NCBI RefSeq assembly: GCF_022138605.1
Contig: NZ_JACBFS010000002.1
Location: forward strand, 372,001-436,000
DNA length: 64,000 nt
DNA from: Xanthobacter sp. NM-25
GTDB lineage: Bacteria; Pseudomonadota; Alphaproteobacteria; Rhizobiales; Xanthobacteraceae
Direction of reading: 5' to 3'
Positions within the stretch are counted from its first letter, which is position 1; each line of letters begins with the position of its first letter. The notes below the pieces were generated by a model. It ran no database searches and was not told the DNA's origin. It saw nothing but the letters and a program-made list of their open reading frames with translations. Both the position numbers and the translations under genes were made by a program. Below, in pieces: positions 24,305 to 33,077 of the stretch.

Positions 24305-25233
24305 AGCGCACTCAGCACCAGCCCATTTTCCTGGGGGGCATTGCGAGCGAAATAGGTGGTCACCACAGCCGCCTGCAGGGTCAGGGCCGCGCTCCAGTCG
24401 AAGGCGGCCCCGAGCTGGAGCTTGTAATATTCGTACGACACATCGAAATAGGGCCCCTCGCCGGCGCCCTCCGACATGACGTTGAAGAACTGCACCAGCC
24501 CCTGCCAGCGCTCGGTGAGGCGCACCCCCAGGGTCACATCCAGGTGCAGTTCATCCGGCGGATCGCCAAACCGCTGGCGCTGCGCCAGTTGCAGGTCGAG
24601 AAACGCCGCCCGCTCCCACAGCATGAACGAAAAGCCCGCCAGCAGCCGCAGGTCCAATTCGGGGTCTTCATAGCCGACCGCGGCGGCGCTGCGGGACTGG
24701 CCGGTGCCGGAAAACCGCCCGACCACCTGGCCGGAGACCACCACCCCCTCCCCCTGCCAGAGGCGGACACGGGCGCCGGCGTCCGTATAGCCAAGGCCGG
24801 TGTAGGACGAGGGGTCGGGCGCGCCCAGGGACACCGACAACAGCTGTGGCGCCGCCAGCACCGTCAGCCAGTCGGTCAACCCATACTCGAAGACCAGCGT
24901 CACCTCGGCCTTGTCATAGGGACGGCTGTCGTAAAGAGCCGATGAGGGGCCGAACTCGGACGACGCGTGGGCCAGGGTGGTCTGGGCGATGATCTGGCCT
25001 TCCCCGGGCCGCAGGGTCCACGCCCCCGCCCGCGCCTCCTCCGGGCACAGGAGCATGGCGAACGGCCACAACAGGGGCGACCACGCCGCGACGCCGACGA
25101 ACGGCAGGCCCCGAGTCTCCTGTCTCCTGTGTGTCTCCCGTGTCGCCAGCGCGGTGGACGCGCGGCCGTGCACACGGCGTGCGCCCGCCGCACAACGCCA
25201 TAGATCGCGGGTCCGCCCCCCAGCAGATCTCAT
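24292..25233 (-). CDS. Predicted outer-membrane beta-barrel protein
   Basis: A 313-residue protein of unknown function. The first 70 residues are Arg/Ala-rich and end in a hydrophobic, signal-like segment (LLWPFAMLLCPEEARA) followed by GAWTLRPGEGQ. The rest alternates aromatic and polar residues in short strands (VTLVFEYGLTDWLTV; ARVRLWQGEGVVVSGQ; LHLDVTLGVRLTERWQG) and ends in phenylalanine (SALYRF), as outer-membrane barrels do. The true start is uncertain because the N-region is atypically long; I used the ATG at 25233. Its 3' end overlaps the convergent eamA gene. Nothing identifies a substrate. Confidence 0.6.
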   Translation of the reverse strand: MRSAGGRTRDLWRCAAGARRVHGRASTALATRETHRRQETRGLPFVGVAAWSPLLWPFAMLLCPEEARAGAWTLRPGEGQIIAQTTLAHASSEFGPSSALYDSRPYDKAEVTLVFEYGLTDWLTVLAAPQLLSVSLGAPDPSSYTGLGYTDAGARVRLWQGEGVVVSGQVVGRFSGTGQSRSAAAVGYEDPELDLRLLAGFSFMLWERAAFLDLQLAQRQRFGDPPDELHLDVTLGVRLTERWQGLVQFFNVMSEGAGEGPYFDVSYEYYKLQLGAAFDWSAALTLQAAVVTTYFARNAPQENGLVLSALYRF

Positions 25234-25349
25234 CGCCGCCACACCCCCTGATCCACTATAGCGGATGCCGCAACCAGACGGGAGCGGAGAAGCGCGCCAA
25301 ATGGCCCCTGACCTAGAGTGACCTTGCGTAAATTTCATCTTGGCTCGTC

Positions 25350-25378
25350 TTGCCCGGCTATGCCGAACCCACCATATT
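25350..25378 (+). promoter_or_regulatory. Candidate sigma70 promoter of Bax-inhibitor gene
   Basis: TTGCCC (25350-25355), a 17-bp spacer and CATATT (25373-25378) lie 68 bp upstream of the start codon. Consensus match only. Confidence 0.42.
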
Positions 25379-25445
25379 GACGCACGAACCCCCCGGTCCG
25401 TGTCGGGCATGGGCCGGGTTTGAAGTTTCTTAAAGGGGAACGACG

Positions 25446-26234
25446 ATGTCCGATTATGATCGCAACGTCGCCGGGCGTTGGAACCCGTCGGTGGCACGCT
25501 CGCAGGCCGCGATCGACCAAGGTCTCCGCTCATATATGTTGAGCGTGTACAACTACATGGCGCTGGGCCTCGCCATCACCGGCGCGGCTGCGCTCGGCAT
25601 CTACATGCTGTCGGTGACCACCGATCCGAGCCTGGCGGCGGGCCGGGTGGCGGGCGGCATCATGCTGACCCAGTTCGGCTACACGCTGTTCGTGAGCCCG
25701 CTGAAGTGGGTGGTGATGCTCGCGCCGCTGGCGGCCGTGTTCTTCCTCAGCTTCCGCATTGAGCGCATGAGCGTCTCGGCGGCCCAGCTCACCTTCTGGC
25801 TCTATGCCGGCCTGGTGGGTGTCTCGCTCGCCACCATCTTCCTCGTGTACACGCACGAGAGCATCGTCCGGGTGTTCTTCATCACCGCGGCCTCGTTTGG
25901 TGCGCTGAGCCTTTATGGCTACACCACCCAGCGCGATCTCTCCGGCATGGGCTCGTTCCTGATGATGGGCCTGTTCGGCATCATCATCGCCTCGCTGGTG
26001 AACATCTTCCTCGGCTCCACGATGCTGCAGTTCATCGTGTCCGTGGTCGGCGTTCTGGTGTTTGCGGGCCTCACCGCCTACGACACCCAGCGCATCAAGG
26101 AGATGTATTTCGCCGGCGACGATACGGCCGTGATGGGCAAGAAGGCCATCATGGGCGCCCTTGCCCTCTACCTGGACTTCATCAACCTGTTCATGATGCT
26201 GCTCCAGCTGTTCGGCAACCGCGGCAACGACTGA
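25446..26234 (+). CDS. Bax inhibitor-1/YccA family membrane protein
   Basis: A 262-residue inner-membrane protein of the BI-1 (UPF0005) family with seven predicted helices from about residue 35 to 258. Family features include YNYMALGLAITGAAALG at the first helix, AYDTQRIKEMYFAG near the sixth and LALYLDFINLFMMLLQLFG at the end. E. coli YccA interacts with FtsH, and other members are pH-sensitive calcium channels; which applies here is unknown. A ribosome site (AAAGGGG) precedes the ATG. It has its own candidate promoter and a classic terminator, so it is monocistronic. Confidence 0.93.
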   Translation: MSDYDRNVAGRWNPSVARSQAAIDQGLRSYMLSVYNYMALGLAITGAAALGIYMLSVTTDPSLAAGRVAGGIMLTQFGYTLFVSPLKWVVMLAPLAAVFFLSFRIERMSVSAAQLTFWLYAGLVGVSLATIFLVYTHESIVRVFFITAASFGALSLYGYTTQRDLSGMGSFLMMGLFGIIIASLVNIFLGSTMLQFIVSVVGVLVFAGLTAYDTQRIKEMYFAGDDTAVMGKKAIMGALALYLDFINLFMMLLQLFGNRGND

Positions 26235-26260
26235 CGCTGCGACACCCGACGGATCTTCGG

Positions 26261-26290
26261 AAACCCCGGCTTCGGCCGGGGTTTTCTTTT
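26261..26290 (+). terminator. Rho-independent terminator
   Basis: A GC-rich stem (AACCCCGG-CTT-CGG-CCGGGGTT region) is followed directly by a T-rich run (TTTTCTTTT). It sits 27 bp after the Bax-inhibitor stop codon and is the most canonical intrinsic terminator in the window. Confidence 0.9.
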
Positions 26291-26455
26291 GCGCCGCGCC
26301 GATGGCAGCCCCGCTCGGCGACGCATGACCAAAGCGCATGAACCAAGGGCATGTGGGGTTGCTATAAGAAGTGCCGCCCGCCGCGTGGGGCGCCCCGGCC
26401 AGCCCCTGGCCGGGTCCACGCCGCGCCCGTTCTAAAAGCCCTGGAAAGACAGGCC

Positions 26456-26977
26456 ATGCCGATCCGCGCCGCCTCCCCTGAAGACAGCTCCGCCATCGCC
26501 GCCATCTATGATGCCGCCGTGCTCGCTGGCACCGCCTCCTTCGAGATCGACCCGCCCGGGCCCGAGGAGATGGCGCGCCGCCGCCAGGCGGTCATCGACG
26601 CCGGCTATCCCTTCCTGGTGATGGAGGAAGACGGCCGCGTTGTGGGCTATGCCTATGCCACCGCCTTCCGCCCGCGGGTGGCCTACAAGCACACGGTCGA
26701 GAATTCCGTCTATGTGGATGAGACCCAGCACGGCCGCGGCATCGGCAAGGCGCTGCTGGAGGCGCTGATCAGCGAATGCGAACGCCGCGACTTCCGCCAG
26801 ATGGTGGCGGTGATCGGCGACAGCGGCAATGCCGGTTCCATCGCCTTGCACCGGGCCTGCGGCTTCGCCCCCATCGGCATCCTGCCCGCCACCGGCTTCA
26901 AGCTCGGCCGCTGGATCGACACGGTGCTGATGCAGCGCGCCCTGGGCGCCGGCGCCACCACCCCACCAACCCTCTGA
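26456..26977 (+). CDS. GNAT N-acetyltransferase, Pat/MnaT-like
   Basis: A 173-residue GCN5-related N-acetyltransferase. It resembles the phosphinothricin/methionine-sulfone acetyltransferase group: MPIRAASPEDSSAIAAIYD at the start, FRPRVAYKHTVENSVYVD mid-protein, the acetyl-CoA loop HGRGIGKALLEAL, and VAVIGDSGNAGSIALH near the end. The in-frame ATG at 26456 gives the family length; the region upstream is non-coding. Likely substrates are toxic amino-acid analogues, but this cannot be fixed by sequence. Confidence 0.9.
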   Translation: MPIRAASPEDSSAIAAIYDAAVLAGTASFEIDPPGPEEMARRRQAVIDAGYPFLVMEEDGRVVGYAYATAFRPRVAYKHTVENSVYVDETQHGRGIGKALLEALISECERRDFRQMVAVIGDSGNAGSIALHRACGFAPIGILPATGFKLGRWIDTVLMQRALGAGATTPPTL

Positions 26978-26984
26978 ACACATG

Positions 26985-27016
26985 TGTGGCCCCGCGCTTT
27001 ACGGCGCGGGGCCACA
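26985..27016. terminator. 13-bp perfect hairpin between convergent genes
   Basis: TGTGGCCCCGCGC and its exact complement are separated by a 6-nt loop. It lies 8 bp after the GNAT stop and 37 bp beyond the argB stop on the other strand. Neither side has a T-run, so it may stop transcription in both directions by stability alone. Confidence 0.6.
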
Positions 27017-27052
27017 CCATCGGGTCAACAGGGGCGCGGCGTGGCCCGGGGG

Positions 27053-27958
27053 TCAACGGGTGATGAGGGTGCCCGCGCCGTGGTCGGTGAGCAGCTCCAG
27101 GAGCACCGCGTGGGGCACCTTGCCGTCGAGGATGACCACGCCTTCCACGCCCTTCTCCAGGGCGTAGATGCAGGTTTCCACCTTGGGGATCATGCCGCCG
27201 GAGATGGTGCCATCGGCGATCAGCCCATGGGCCTCGGCGATGGTGAGCTTGGGGATCAGCACCTTGTTCTTGTCGAGCACGCCCGGCACGTCGGTGAGCA
27301 GCAGCAGCCGCTTGGCGTGCAGCGCGCCGGCGATGGCGCCGGCGAAGGTGTCGGCATTCACATTGTAGGTGCCGCCATCCACCGCCGCGGCCACCGGCGC
27401 CAGCACCGGGATGAGGTCGCGGCCGAGGATCTGGTCCAGCACCATGGTGTCGACCGTGTCGGGCTCGCCGACAAAGCCGAGGTCCACCACCTGCTCGATC
27501 TTGCTGCCGGGGTCCACCACGGTGCGGTTGGCCTTGCGGGCCCGCACCATGTTGCCATCCTTGCCGCACAGGCCGATGGCCTTGCCGCCCGCCTCGTTGA
27601 TGAAGCCGACGATCTGCTTGTTGATGGAGCCGGCCAGCACCATCTCGACGATCTCCACCGTCGCCTTGTCGGTGATGCGCAGGCCGCCGGCGAATTCGGA
27701 CTTGATTCCGAGCTTGGACAGCATGGCGCCGATCTGCGGGCCGCCACCATGCACCACCACCGGGTTCACGCCCGCCTGCTCCAGCAGCACGATATCCTGG
27801 GCGAAATGACGCGCCACCTGCTCGTCACCCATGGCGTGGCCGCCGTACTTCACCACCACGATGGCATCATCGTAGCGCTGCATGTGCGGCAGGGCCTTGG
27901 CCAGAACCTCGGCCTGCAGCTGGGCTTCCGCGATGGAATTGGGGGCGATGGCGCTCAT
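27053..27958 (-). CDS. argB: N-acetylglutamate kinase
   Basis: A 301-residue amino-acid kinase that phosphorylates N-acetylglutamate, the second step of arginine synthesis. Motifs: VVKYGGHAMGD, VVVHGGGPQIG, GLCGKDGNMVRARKA, PVLAPVAAAVDGGTYNVNAD and GGMIPKVETCIYALEKGVEGVVILDG. The N-terminal helical extension (about 30 residues) is typical of arginine-inhibited hexameric forms, suggesting feedback control. Single gene here; no other arg gene is adjacent. Confidence 0.97.
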   Translation of the reverse strand: MSAIAPNSIAEAQLQAEVLAKALPHMQRYDDAIVVVKYGGHAMGDEQVARHFAQDIVLLEQAGVNPVVVHGGGPQIGAMLSKLGIKSEFAGGLRITDKATVEIVEMVLAGSINKQIVGFINEAGGKAIGLCGKDGNMVRARKANRTVVDPGSKIEQVVDLGFVGEPDTVDTMVLDQILGRDLIPVLAPVAAAVDGGTYNVNADTFAGAIAGALHAKRLLLLTDVPGVLDKNKVLIPKLTIAEAHGLIADGTISGGMIPKVETCIYALEKGVEGVVILDGKVPHAVLLELLTDHGAGTLITR

Positions 27959-28061
27959 GACGGGGCTCGCAGGCTGAAGGGATGCCGGACGGCGCCCTCA
28001 TAGCCGGTTCGGCGCGCGCCGGGAAGGGTGGCGGGATCTGTTGATGGCCCGCCGCGTCCCC

Positions 28062-28092
28062 ATTTTCAAGATCACGAGAACGTGATCAAAAT
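28062..28092. promoter_or_regulatory. AT-flanked inverted repeat GATCACG-N4-CGTGATC
   Basis: A perfect 7-bp dyad with loop AGAA is extended by ATTTT on the left and AAAAT on the right, with a 3-nt bulge (CAA) on the left arm. Its AT-rich flanks stand out in this GC-rich gap. It could be an operator for argB or for the divergent gene, or a small hairpin in an untranslated leader. Confidence 0.45.
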
Positions 28093-28188
28093 CCGCCTCC
28101 GGCCCACCACAATCGAGGTGCGAAGAGCGCGGCCGAACCGCGCTGACGCGGCTGCGAAGGCCCGTTGTTTTTCGCGGGTCGGCGCACA

Positions 28189-28198
28189 CTGACGTCAG
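28189..28198. promoter_or_regulatory. Perfect 10-bp palindrome CTGACGTCAG
   Basis: A perfect palindrome 81 bp before the start of the membrane-protein gene, containing TGACGTCA. It is short enough to occur by chance but sits where an operator would be expected. Confidence 0.3.
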
Positions 28199-28279
28199 CC
28201 TTTCCTGAAATGACCTACGCGTCGTACCCCTCAACCCAGCGTGCGCATCCCCGATGCGCCTCGCAAGGCAGAACACGCC

Positions 28280-29857
28280 ATGTCCACGCCTTCCCGTCTG
28301 CCCCCGCGCCGGCCGCTCAACCTGTCCGTGCGGACCATCGCCATCCTGTTCGTGGTGTGCCTGGCTCTGGTGTCCATCCCGATCCTGACCCACCCCATTC
28401 CGCCCCTGTCGGATTATGTGAACCATCTGGCGCGCATGCATGTCATCGCCGCCCTGCCCCACGACAAGGATCTCGCCCGCTTCTACGCGCTGGACTGGTC
28501 GATCCTGCCGAACCTCATGATGGATCTGGTGGTGCCGGTCATCGACCGCTTCACCAACATCTATCTGGCCGGTGAGATCTACACGCTGATGTGCTTCGCG
28601 CTCATCGTCGGTGGCACCCTCACACTGCATCGCGCGCTGTTCGGCCAGTGGTCCGCCATCCCGCTGCTGGCGTTTCCGCTGCTGTACAACAGCATCTTCC
28701 TCATCGGCGTGATGAACTATTATTTCGGCATCGGCCTCGCGCTGTTTGCCCTGGCGTTCTGGAGCCTGCTGCGGGAGAAGCCCTGGCCGTGGCGGTTCGC
28801 CGTTTCCACCCTGTTCATCGTCGCCCTGTTCTTCTGCCACCTGTTCGCGGCGGGGGTCTATGCGGTGGGCATCCTCTCGTTCGAGCTCGCCCGCCTGTTC
28901 GGGCGGCGGGAGACGCCGCTGCTGCCGCGGCTGGTGGATTTCGTCGCCTCCGGCCTGCCGTTCGCCATCATCATCCCCATGCTGCTGGCGAGCCCCACCT
29001 GGGGCCTGTCCACCCAGAACATCTGGGAGCCGCAGGGCAAGCTGCAGGGCGTCGAATTCGTCATCAACGTCTATTACGACCTGGTCGCCTTCGGCCTCAC
29101 GGCGGTGGTGGTGCTGGCGGCGGCCTGGGCCATTCAGCACCGGCTGCTGCGCACCGCGCCGCTGCTGCTGCCGCTGCTGCTGGTGTCGGTGACCATCTAT
29201 CTCGCCATGCCCCGGGTGGTGTTCGCCACCTATATGGCCGACCAGCGCATGCCCATCGCCATCGCTTTCATGGTGCTCGCCACCATCCGCGTGGACCTGC
29301 GCCACCGGCTGGCCCAGCGCGGCTTCATCGCGGTGCTGCTGGTGCTGCTGGCGGTGCGGGTGGGAGAGGTGCAGCTGGTGTGGAACCGGCTCAGCCAGTG
29401 GACCACCAATTTCGACAAGTCCATCACCCTCATCCACCCCGGCTCGCGGGTGCTGGTGGCCTATGCCGACCTGCAGGGCGGCAATGATCCGCGGGACCTT
29501 GGTCTCGTGCATGCGGCCTGCCTCGCCATTATCGAGCGCTCGTCTCTGGTCACCACCGCCTTCACGGTGAAGGGCAAGCAGATCCTCAGGGTCAACCCGC
29601 CCTATCGCGACCATGTGGACACCGAGGACGGCACCCCGCCGCAGGTGGAGCAGCTGCTCATTACCGAGGACGAGCCCACGGTGGACGGGCCGCGCTATTG
29701 GGACCTGTGGCCCAGGAATTTCGACTACGTCTATCTGCTCTTCACCGAGCGCGGCGCGCCGAATCCCGACCCCGACCGGCTGAAGATGATCTATGAAGGC
29801 GAGCGCTTTCAGCTTTATCAGGTCATCCCCCCGCCCCCGGCCAGCGCCGAGAAGTGA
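28280..29857 (+). CDS. Polytopic membrane protein, possible GT-C-like fold
   Basis: A 525-residue integral membrane protein I do not recognise as a named family. About ten hydrophobic helices fill residues 17-370. The first extracytoplasmic loop holds PPLSDYVNHLAR, and an acidic residue at that position is typical of GT-C glycosyltransferases, but this is only a topology analogy. The C-terminal 150 residues are soluble, mixed alpha/beta (TLIHPGSRVLVAYADLQGGN; YWDLWPRNFDYVYLLF). ATG 28280 is preferred over 28241. phnM follows on the same strand after 95 bp. Confidence 0.65.
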   Translation: MSTPSRLPPRRPLNLSVRTIAILFVVCLALVSIPILTHPIPPLSDYVNHLARMHVIAALPHDKDLARFYALDWSILPNLMMDLVVPVIDRFTNIYLAGEIYTLMCFALIVGGTLTLHRALFGQWSAIPLLAFPLLYNSIFLIGVMNYYFGIGLALFALAFWSLLREKPWPWRFAVSTLFIVALFFCHLFAAGVYAVGILSFELARLFGRRETPLLPRLVDFVASGLPFAIIIPMLLASPTWGLSTQNIWEPQGKLQGVEFVINVYYDLVAFGLTAVVVLAAAWAIQHRLLRTAPLLLPLLLVSVTIYLAMPRVVFATYMADQRMPIAIAFMVLATIRVDLRHRLAQRGFIAVLLVLLAVRVGEVQLVWNRLSQWTTNFDKSITLIHPGSRVLVAYADLQGGNDPRDLGLVHAACLAIIERSSLVTTAFTVKGKQILRVNPPYRDHVDTEDGTPPQVEQLLITEDEPTVDGPRYWDLWPRNFDYVYLLFTERGAPNPDPDRLKMIYEGERFQLYQVIPPPPASAEK

Positions 29858-29952
29858 GGGTCGACCGGCAGGCGCTCCCGGTCACGGGGGCGTCATGCTT
29901 TTCTGGCAGGCCCTCGCCTCTCAGCCGTCTGCCACGACCGGATCGTCTTCTG

Positions 29953-31086
29953 ATGGAAACCGTCTACACCCACGCCCGCCTCATCCTCGACGACACGGTG
30001 CTGGACGGCACGCTGGTGGTGCGTGATGGCCGCATTGCCGCCGTGGAGCCAGGCCGCAGCCGGCAGCCCGGGGCCGTCGACTGCGCCGGGGACTATCTCA
30101 GCGCCGGCCTCATCGACCTGCACACCGACGCGCTCGAAACCCATTTCGTGCCGCGCCCCAAGGCCTATTGGCCCGATGCCCGCGCCGCGGCGCTGGCCCA
30201 TGACGGGCAGATCATCGCCAGCGGCATCACCACCGTGTTCGACGCCATCTGCGCCGGCGGCTTCGACCAGGCCAAGGCGGCGCGGCGCGACCTGTTCACG
30301 GTGATGCTCGATGCGGTGGAAAATGAGCAGGCGCTGTTCCGCGCCGATCACCGCATCCACCTGCGCTGCGAGATGACCGACCCGGACCTTCTGGCGCTCG
30401 CGGAGCCGGCCCTCGGGCGCGCCGCCGTGGGCCTCGCCTCGCTCATGGACCACACCCCCGGCGCGCGGCAATGGCGCAATGTGGACAGCCTGCGCACCTT
30501 CCTGCTCGGCATCGGCAAGACGGCGGAGGAGACCGAGACCGAGATCGTCGAGCGCTCCGCCCGGGGCCGCGCGGCGGTGACGCGGAATTTCGAGCCCCTG
30601 GCGGCGCTGCTGCGGGACCGGGGCGTGGTGCGCGCCAGCCATGACGACACCACCGTGGAGCATGTGGAGATGGCGCGCGGCGCCGGCTGCGTGATGAGCG
30701 AGTTTCCCACCACCCGTGAGGCCGCCGCCGCCGCCCGCGCGGCGGGCCTCGCCACCATCGGCGGGGCGCCGAATGTGGTGCGTGGCGGCTCCCATTCGGG
30801 TGGTGTCGCCATGCGGGACCTGGCCGCCGCCGACCTCCTCGATGCCCTGGCGTCCGATTACGTTCCCGCCAGCCTTCTGCAGGCGGCGGTGGGGCTGCAT
30901 CGCATCCACGGGGAGCCCCTGCCCCGCGCCTTCGCCCGCGTCACCCGCGCGCCGGCGGAGATGGTCGGTCTCACCGATCGCGGCCGCCTGGCCGTCGGCC
31001 TGCGGGCCGACGTGCTGCGCTTCCGCGTGGTGGACGATACGCCCGTGGTGCGCGAGGTGCTGGTGGCCGGCGCCCGCATGCATTGA
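29953..31086 (+). CDS. phnM: RPnTP diphosphatase PhnM, stand-alone
   Basis: A 377-residue amidohydrolase-superfamily protein closely matching PhnM, which removes diphosphate from alpha-D-ribose 1-methylphosphonate 5-triphosphate in the C-P lyase pathway. Family marks: SAGLIDLHTDALETHFVPRPKAYW, ASGITTVFDAI, LRCEMTDPDLL, SLMDHTPGARQW, ASHDDTTVEHVE and GGAPNVVRGGSHSG. The ATG at 29953 matches the family N-terminus. No phnGHIJKL, phosphonate transporter or phnN is in the window, so the gene is either an orphan remote from its operon or has been recruited for another substrate. Confidence 0.9.
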   Translation: METVYTHARLILDDTVLDGTLVVRDGRIAAVEPGRSRQPGAVDCAGDYLSAGLIDLHTDALETHFVPRPKAYWPDARAAALAHDGQIIASGITTVFDAICAGGFDQAKAARRDLFTVMLDAVENEQALFRADHRIHLRCEMTDPDLLALAEPALGRAAVGLASLMDHTPGARQWRNVDSLRTFLLGIGKTAEETETEIVERSARGRAAVTRNFEPLAALLRDRGVVRASHDDTTVEHVEMARGAGCVMSEFPTTREAAAAARAAGLATIGGAPNVVRGGSHSGGVAMRDLAAADLLDALASDYVPASLLQAAVGLHRIHGEPLPRAFARVTRAPAEMVGLTDRGRLAVGLRADVLRFRVVDDTPVVREVLVAGARMH

Positions 31087-31107
31087 GCGCGCCGGAAGAC
31101 GCCCGCC

Positions 31108-32184
31108 CTAGAAGGCCGGCGGCACCATGCCCACCGGGAAGCCCCCCAGGCGCAGGGTGCCGTCCTTGAACGACAGCGCGAAGGTGACCCCCGGCCGCCC
31201 ATCCACCGGCCCCGGCCGACCGACCATGGCGAGCGCACCGACGATGGGCGAGAGCTCGCTGGGGATGACGCCGGCGCGATCCAGCTGCTTCACCAGGTCG
31301 TTCAGGCCGGAGAAGCCGAGATCGAGATTGCCATTGAGGCGCCCCAGAGGGTCAAGGCCCAGCACACCCTTGGCCGAGGCGGAGAGGTTCGGCGCCGACA
31401 CGGTGAAGCGCTCCAGCCGCGCCACGCCACCGGCCGCCGCCCAGGCCCGCAGCCGCTGCACCAGCGGCATGGGTCTCAGGTCCGCGGCGGCGGTGACGAT
31501 GCCCTGCACGGTGACATCCACCGGCCCCTCGCTGCCAGCCTCCTTGAGCAGCGCGCTTTCGCCACCGTTCAGGCCGAAGGCATAGTCGAGCGCATCCGGC
31601 CCCGCCTTGCCCGGCAGCCGCCGCACATGGAATTCCAGCAGCCGCGCCATGAGCAGCGGACCCTGCGGCGCGCCCACCCCTTCCGGCTTCTCCAGCACCG
31701 GCTCGTGCGCCACCAGGGAAAAGCGCTGCGGCTGGCCGCTCAGATCGCCCACGCCGCTCATCTGCAGCAGGCTCCACCGCGCCAGATAGGCCGCGCCGGT
31801 GGTGAGATCCTCCACCCGCGCCGGCCCGGTGAACTCCGCCACGATATGATTGGGCGCCCAGATCTGCGCCACGGTGCGCGACGACACGGCAGTGACGCGC
31901 ATCGCATCGCCGCCGTGGGTCTCCAGGCTCGGCGTGGCGCAGGTCAATTCAAAACGGAAAGGGAAACCGCCCAGTCGGCGGTCCGGACAATTCCACACCC
32001 GCCCGAGCTTGGCCTCGCGGCCCACCCAGGCATCGAGCTCATGCTCGGCGCGGTTGGCGGCATAGACCCACACCGCGCTCCACCCCACCGCCAGCAGCAC
32101 CAGCAGCGCCACGGGCGCGATGACGATCCAGCGCCGGGCACGGCTGCGGCGGGGAGGCTTGGAAGGCTGATCGGCGGCCGTCAT
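31108..32184 (-). CDS. DUF2125 membrane-anchored protein
   Basis: A 358-residue protein with a basic N-terminus, one membrane helix (WIVIAPVALLVLLAVGWSAVWVYAA) and a large periplasmic DUF2125 domain (WNCPDRRLGGFPFRFELTCATPSL through FTVSAPNLSASAKGVLGLDPLGRLNG). The repeated beta-strand pattern resembles AsmA-like or lipid-transfer beta-groove proteins, but no function is established. ATG 32184 is chosen because AAGGA lies 8 nt upstream; ATGs at 32208 and 32232 are in frame. It converges on phnM with 21 bp between stops and diverges from chaC. Confidence 0.85.
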   Translation of the reverse strand: MTAADQPSKPPRRSRARRWIVIAPVALLVLLAVGWSAVWVYAANRAEHELDAWVGREAKLGRVWNCPDRRLGGFPFRFELTCATPSLETHGGDAMRVTAVSSRTVAQIWAPNHIVAEFTGPARVEDLTTGAAYLARWSLLQMSGVGDLSGQPQRFSLVAHEPVLEKPEGVGAPQGPLLMARLLEFHVRRLPGKAGPDALDYAFGLNGGESALLKEAGSEGPVDVTVQGIVTAAADLRPMPLVQRLRAWAAAGGVARLERFTVSAPNLSASAKGVLGLDPLGRLNGNLDLGFSGLNDLVKQLDRAGVIPSELSPIVGALAMVGRPGPVDGRPGVTFALSFKDGTLRLGGFPVGMVPPAF

Positions 32185-32340
32185 GGGGATCCTTGGGGGC
32201 TGATCCATGGGGAACAACTGGAACCGGCGCACGGCCGGCGACCGCCTCGCGAATCGCGGGGGGTCCCTTGCAGCCGGGCGCCCACGCTGTTAGGCGACGC
32301 GGGGTTGCAACTGTCAACGCCGAGAGCATCGCCGAACATT

Positions 32341-32913
32341 ATGAGCGAAGTGCGGGAGCCTTGCCACGACCACTGGGTGTTCGCCTATGGCTCGTTGATG
32401 TGGAACCCCGGGTTCCCCTTCGAGGAGCGCTGCGAGGCGCGCCTCATCGGGGCCCATCGGGCGCTGTGCGTCTATTCCTTCCACCATCGCGGCACGCCGG
32501 AGCGGCCCGGGCTGGTATTCGGGCTGGAACGCGGCGGCTCCTGCCGCGGCATCGCCTATCGGGTCGCGCCGGCCCATTGGACGGACACCCATGCCTATCT
32601 CACCGCGCGGGAACAGATCTCCGGCGTGTATCTGGAAACCACCCGGCGGGTACACCTGCTGGATGGCTCGCGCCGCGCCGCGCCGGCCATCGCCTATCTG
32701 GTCAACCGGGGGCACAGCCAATATGCCGGCATCCTCGATCGCGAAGAGCAGCTGCGGCTGGTGCGGCGCTCCCACGGACAGTCCGGTCCCAATGCGGATT
32801 ATGTGATCGCCACTGTCGGCAGCCTCGAGGCCATGGGCCTCGCCGATCCCGAACTCAGCTGGATCGCCCGGCAGCTGCGCCACCCGGCCCATCCCGCCGG
32901 CGACGCCCCCTAG
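32341..32913 (+). CDS. chaC: ChaC-type gamma-glutamylcyclotransferase
   Basis: A 190-residue ChaC family protein. Members act on glutathione to release 5-oxoproline and Cys-Gly. The glycine loop FAYGSLMWNPGF is at residues 14-25 and the catalytic glutamate is in TAREQISGVYLET; AIAYLVNRGHSQYAG follows. The ATG at 32341 is the only start that fits the family length. The gene diverges from DUF2125 and converges on an unknown gene. Confidence 0.93.
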   Translation: MSEVREPCHDHWVFAYGSLMWNPGFPFEERCEARLIGAHRALCVYSFHHRGTPERPGLVFGLERGGSCRGIAYRVAPAHWTDTHAYLTAREQISGVYLETTRRVHLLDGSRRAAPAIAYLVNRGHSQYAGILDREEQLRLVRRSHGQSGPNADYVIATVGSLEAMGLADPELSWIARQLRHPAHPAGDAP

Positions 32914-32967
32914 CCGGCACGCCCGGCGCGCGGCGCGACGGTTCACGCCTCATATCGGCAGGAGAGA

Positions 32968-32988
32968 GCCGCGCGAGAAGCGCGCGGC
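32968..32988. terminator. 8-bp hairpin between convergent genes
   Basis: GCCGCGCG and its exact complement with a 5-nt loop, 55 bp after the chaC stop and 90 bp beyond the stop of the gene at 33078. No T-run. Probably limits read-through between convergent genes. Confidence 0.4.
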
Positions 32989-33077
32989 ACGACCGGCGCT
33001 GTAAGCCACCGTGGTGCACAACCCCGGCCCCGTCCGCACGCGCTGTAGCGCCCGGCCGGTGTGGGTGGTCGTCCCCC

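Larger units (their letters stand above)
27959..28279. other. 321-bp divergent gap with two dyads
   Basis: The gap between argB (reverse) and the polytopic membrane protein gene (forward). It holds the bulged dyad at 28062-28092 and the palindrome CTGACGTCAG at 28189-28198. No open frame or tRNA is supported. Confidence 0.5.
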
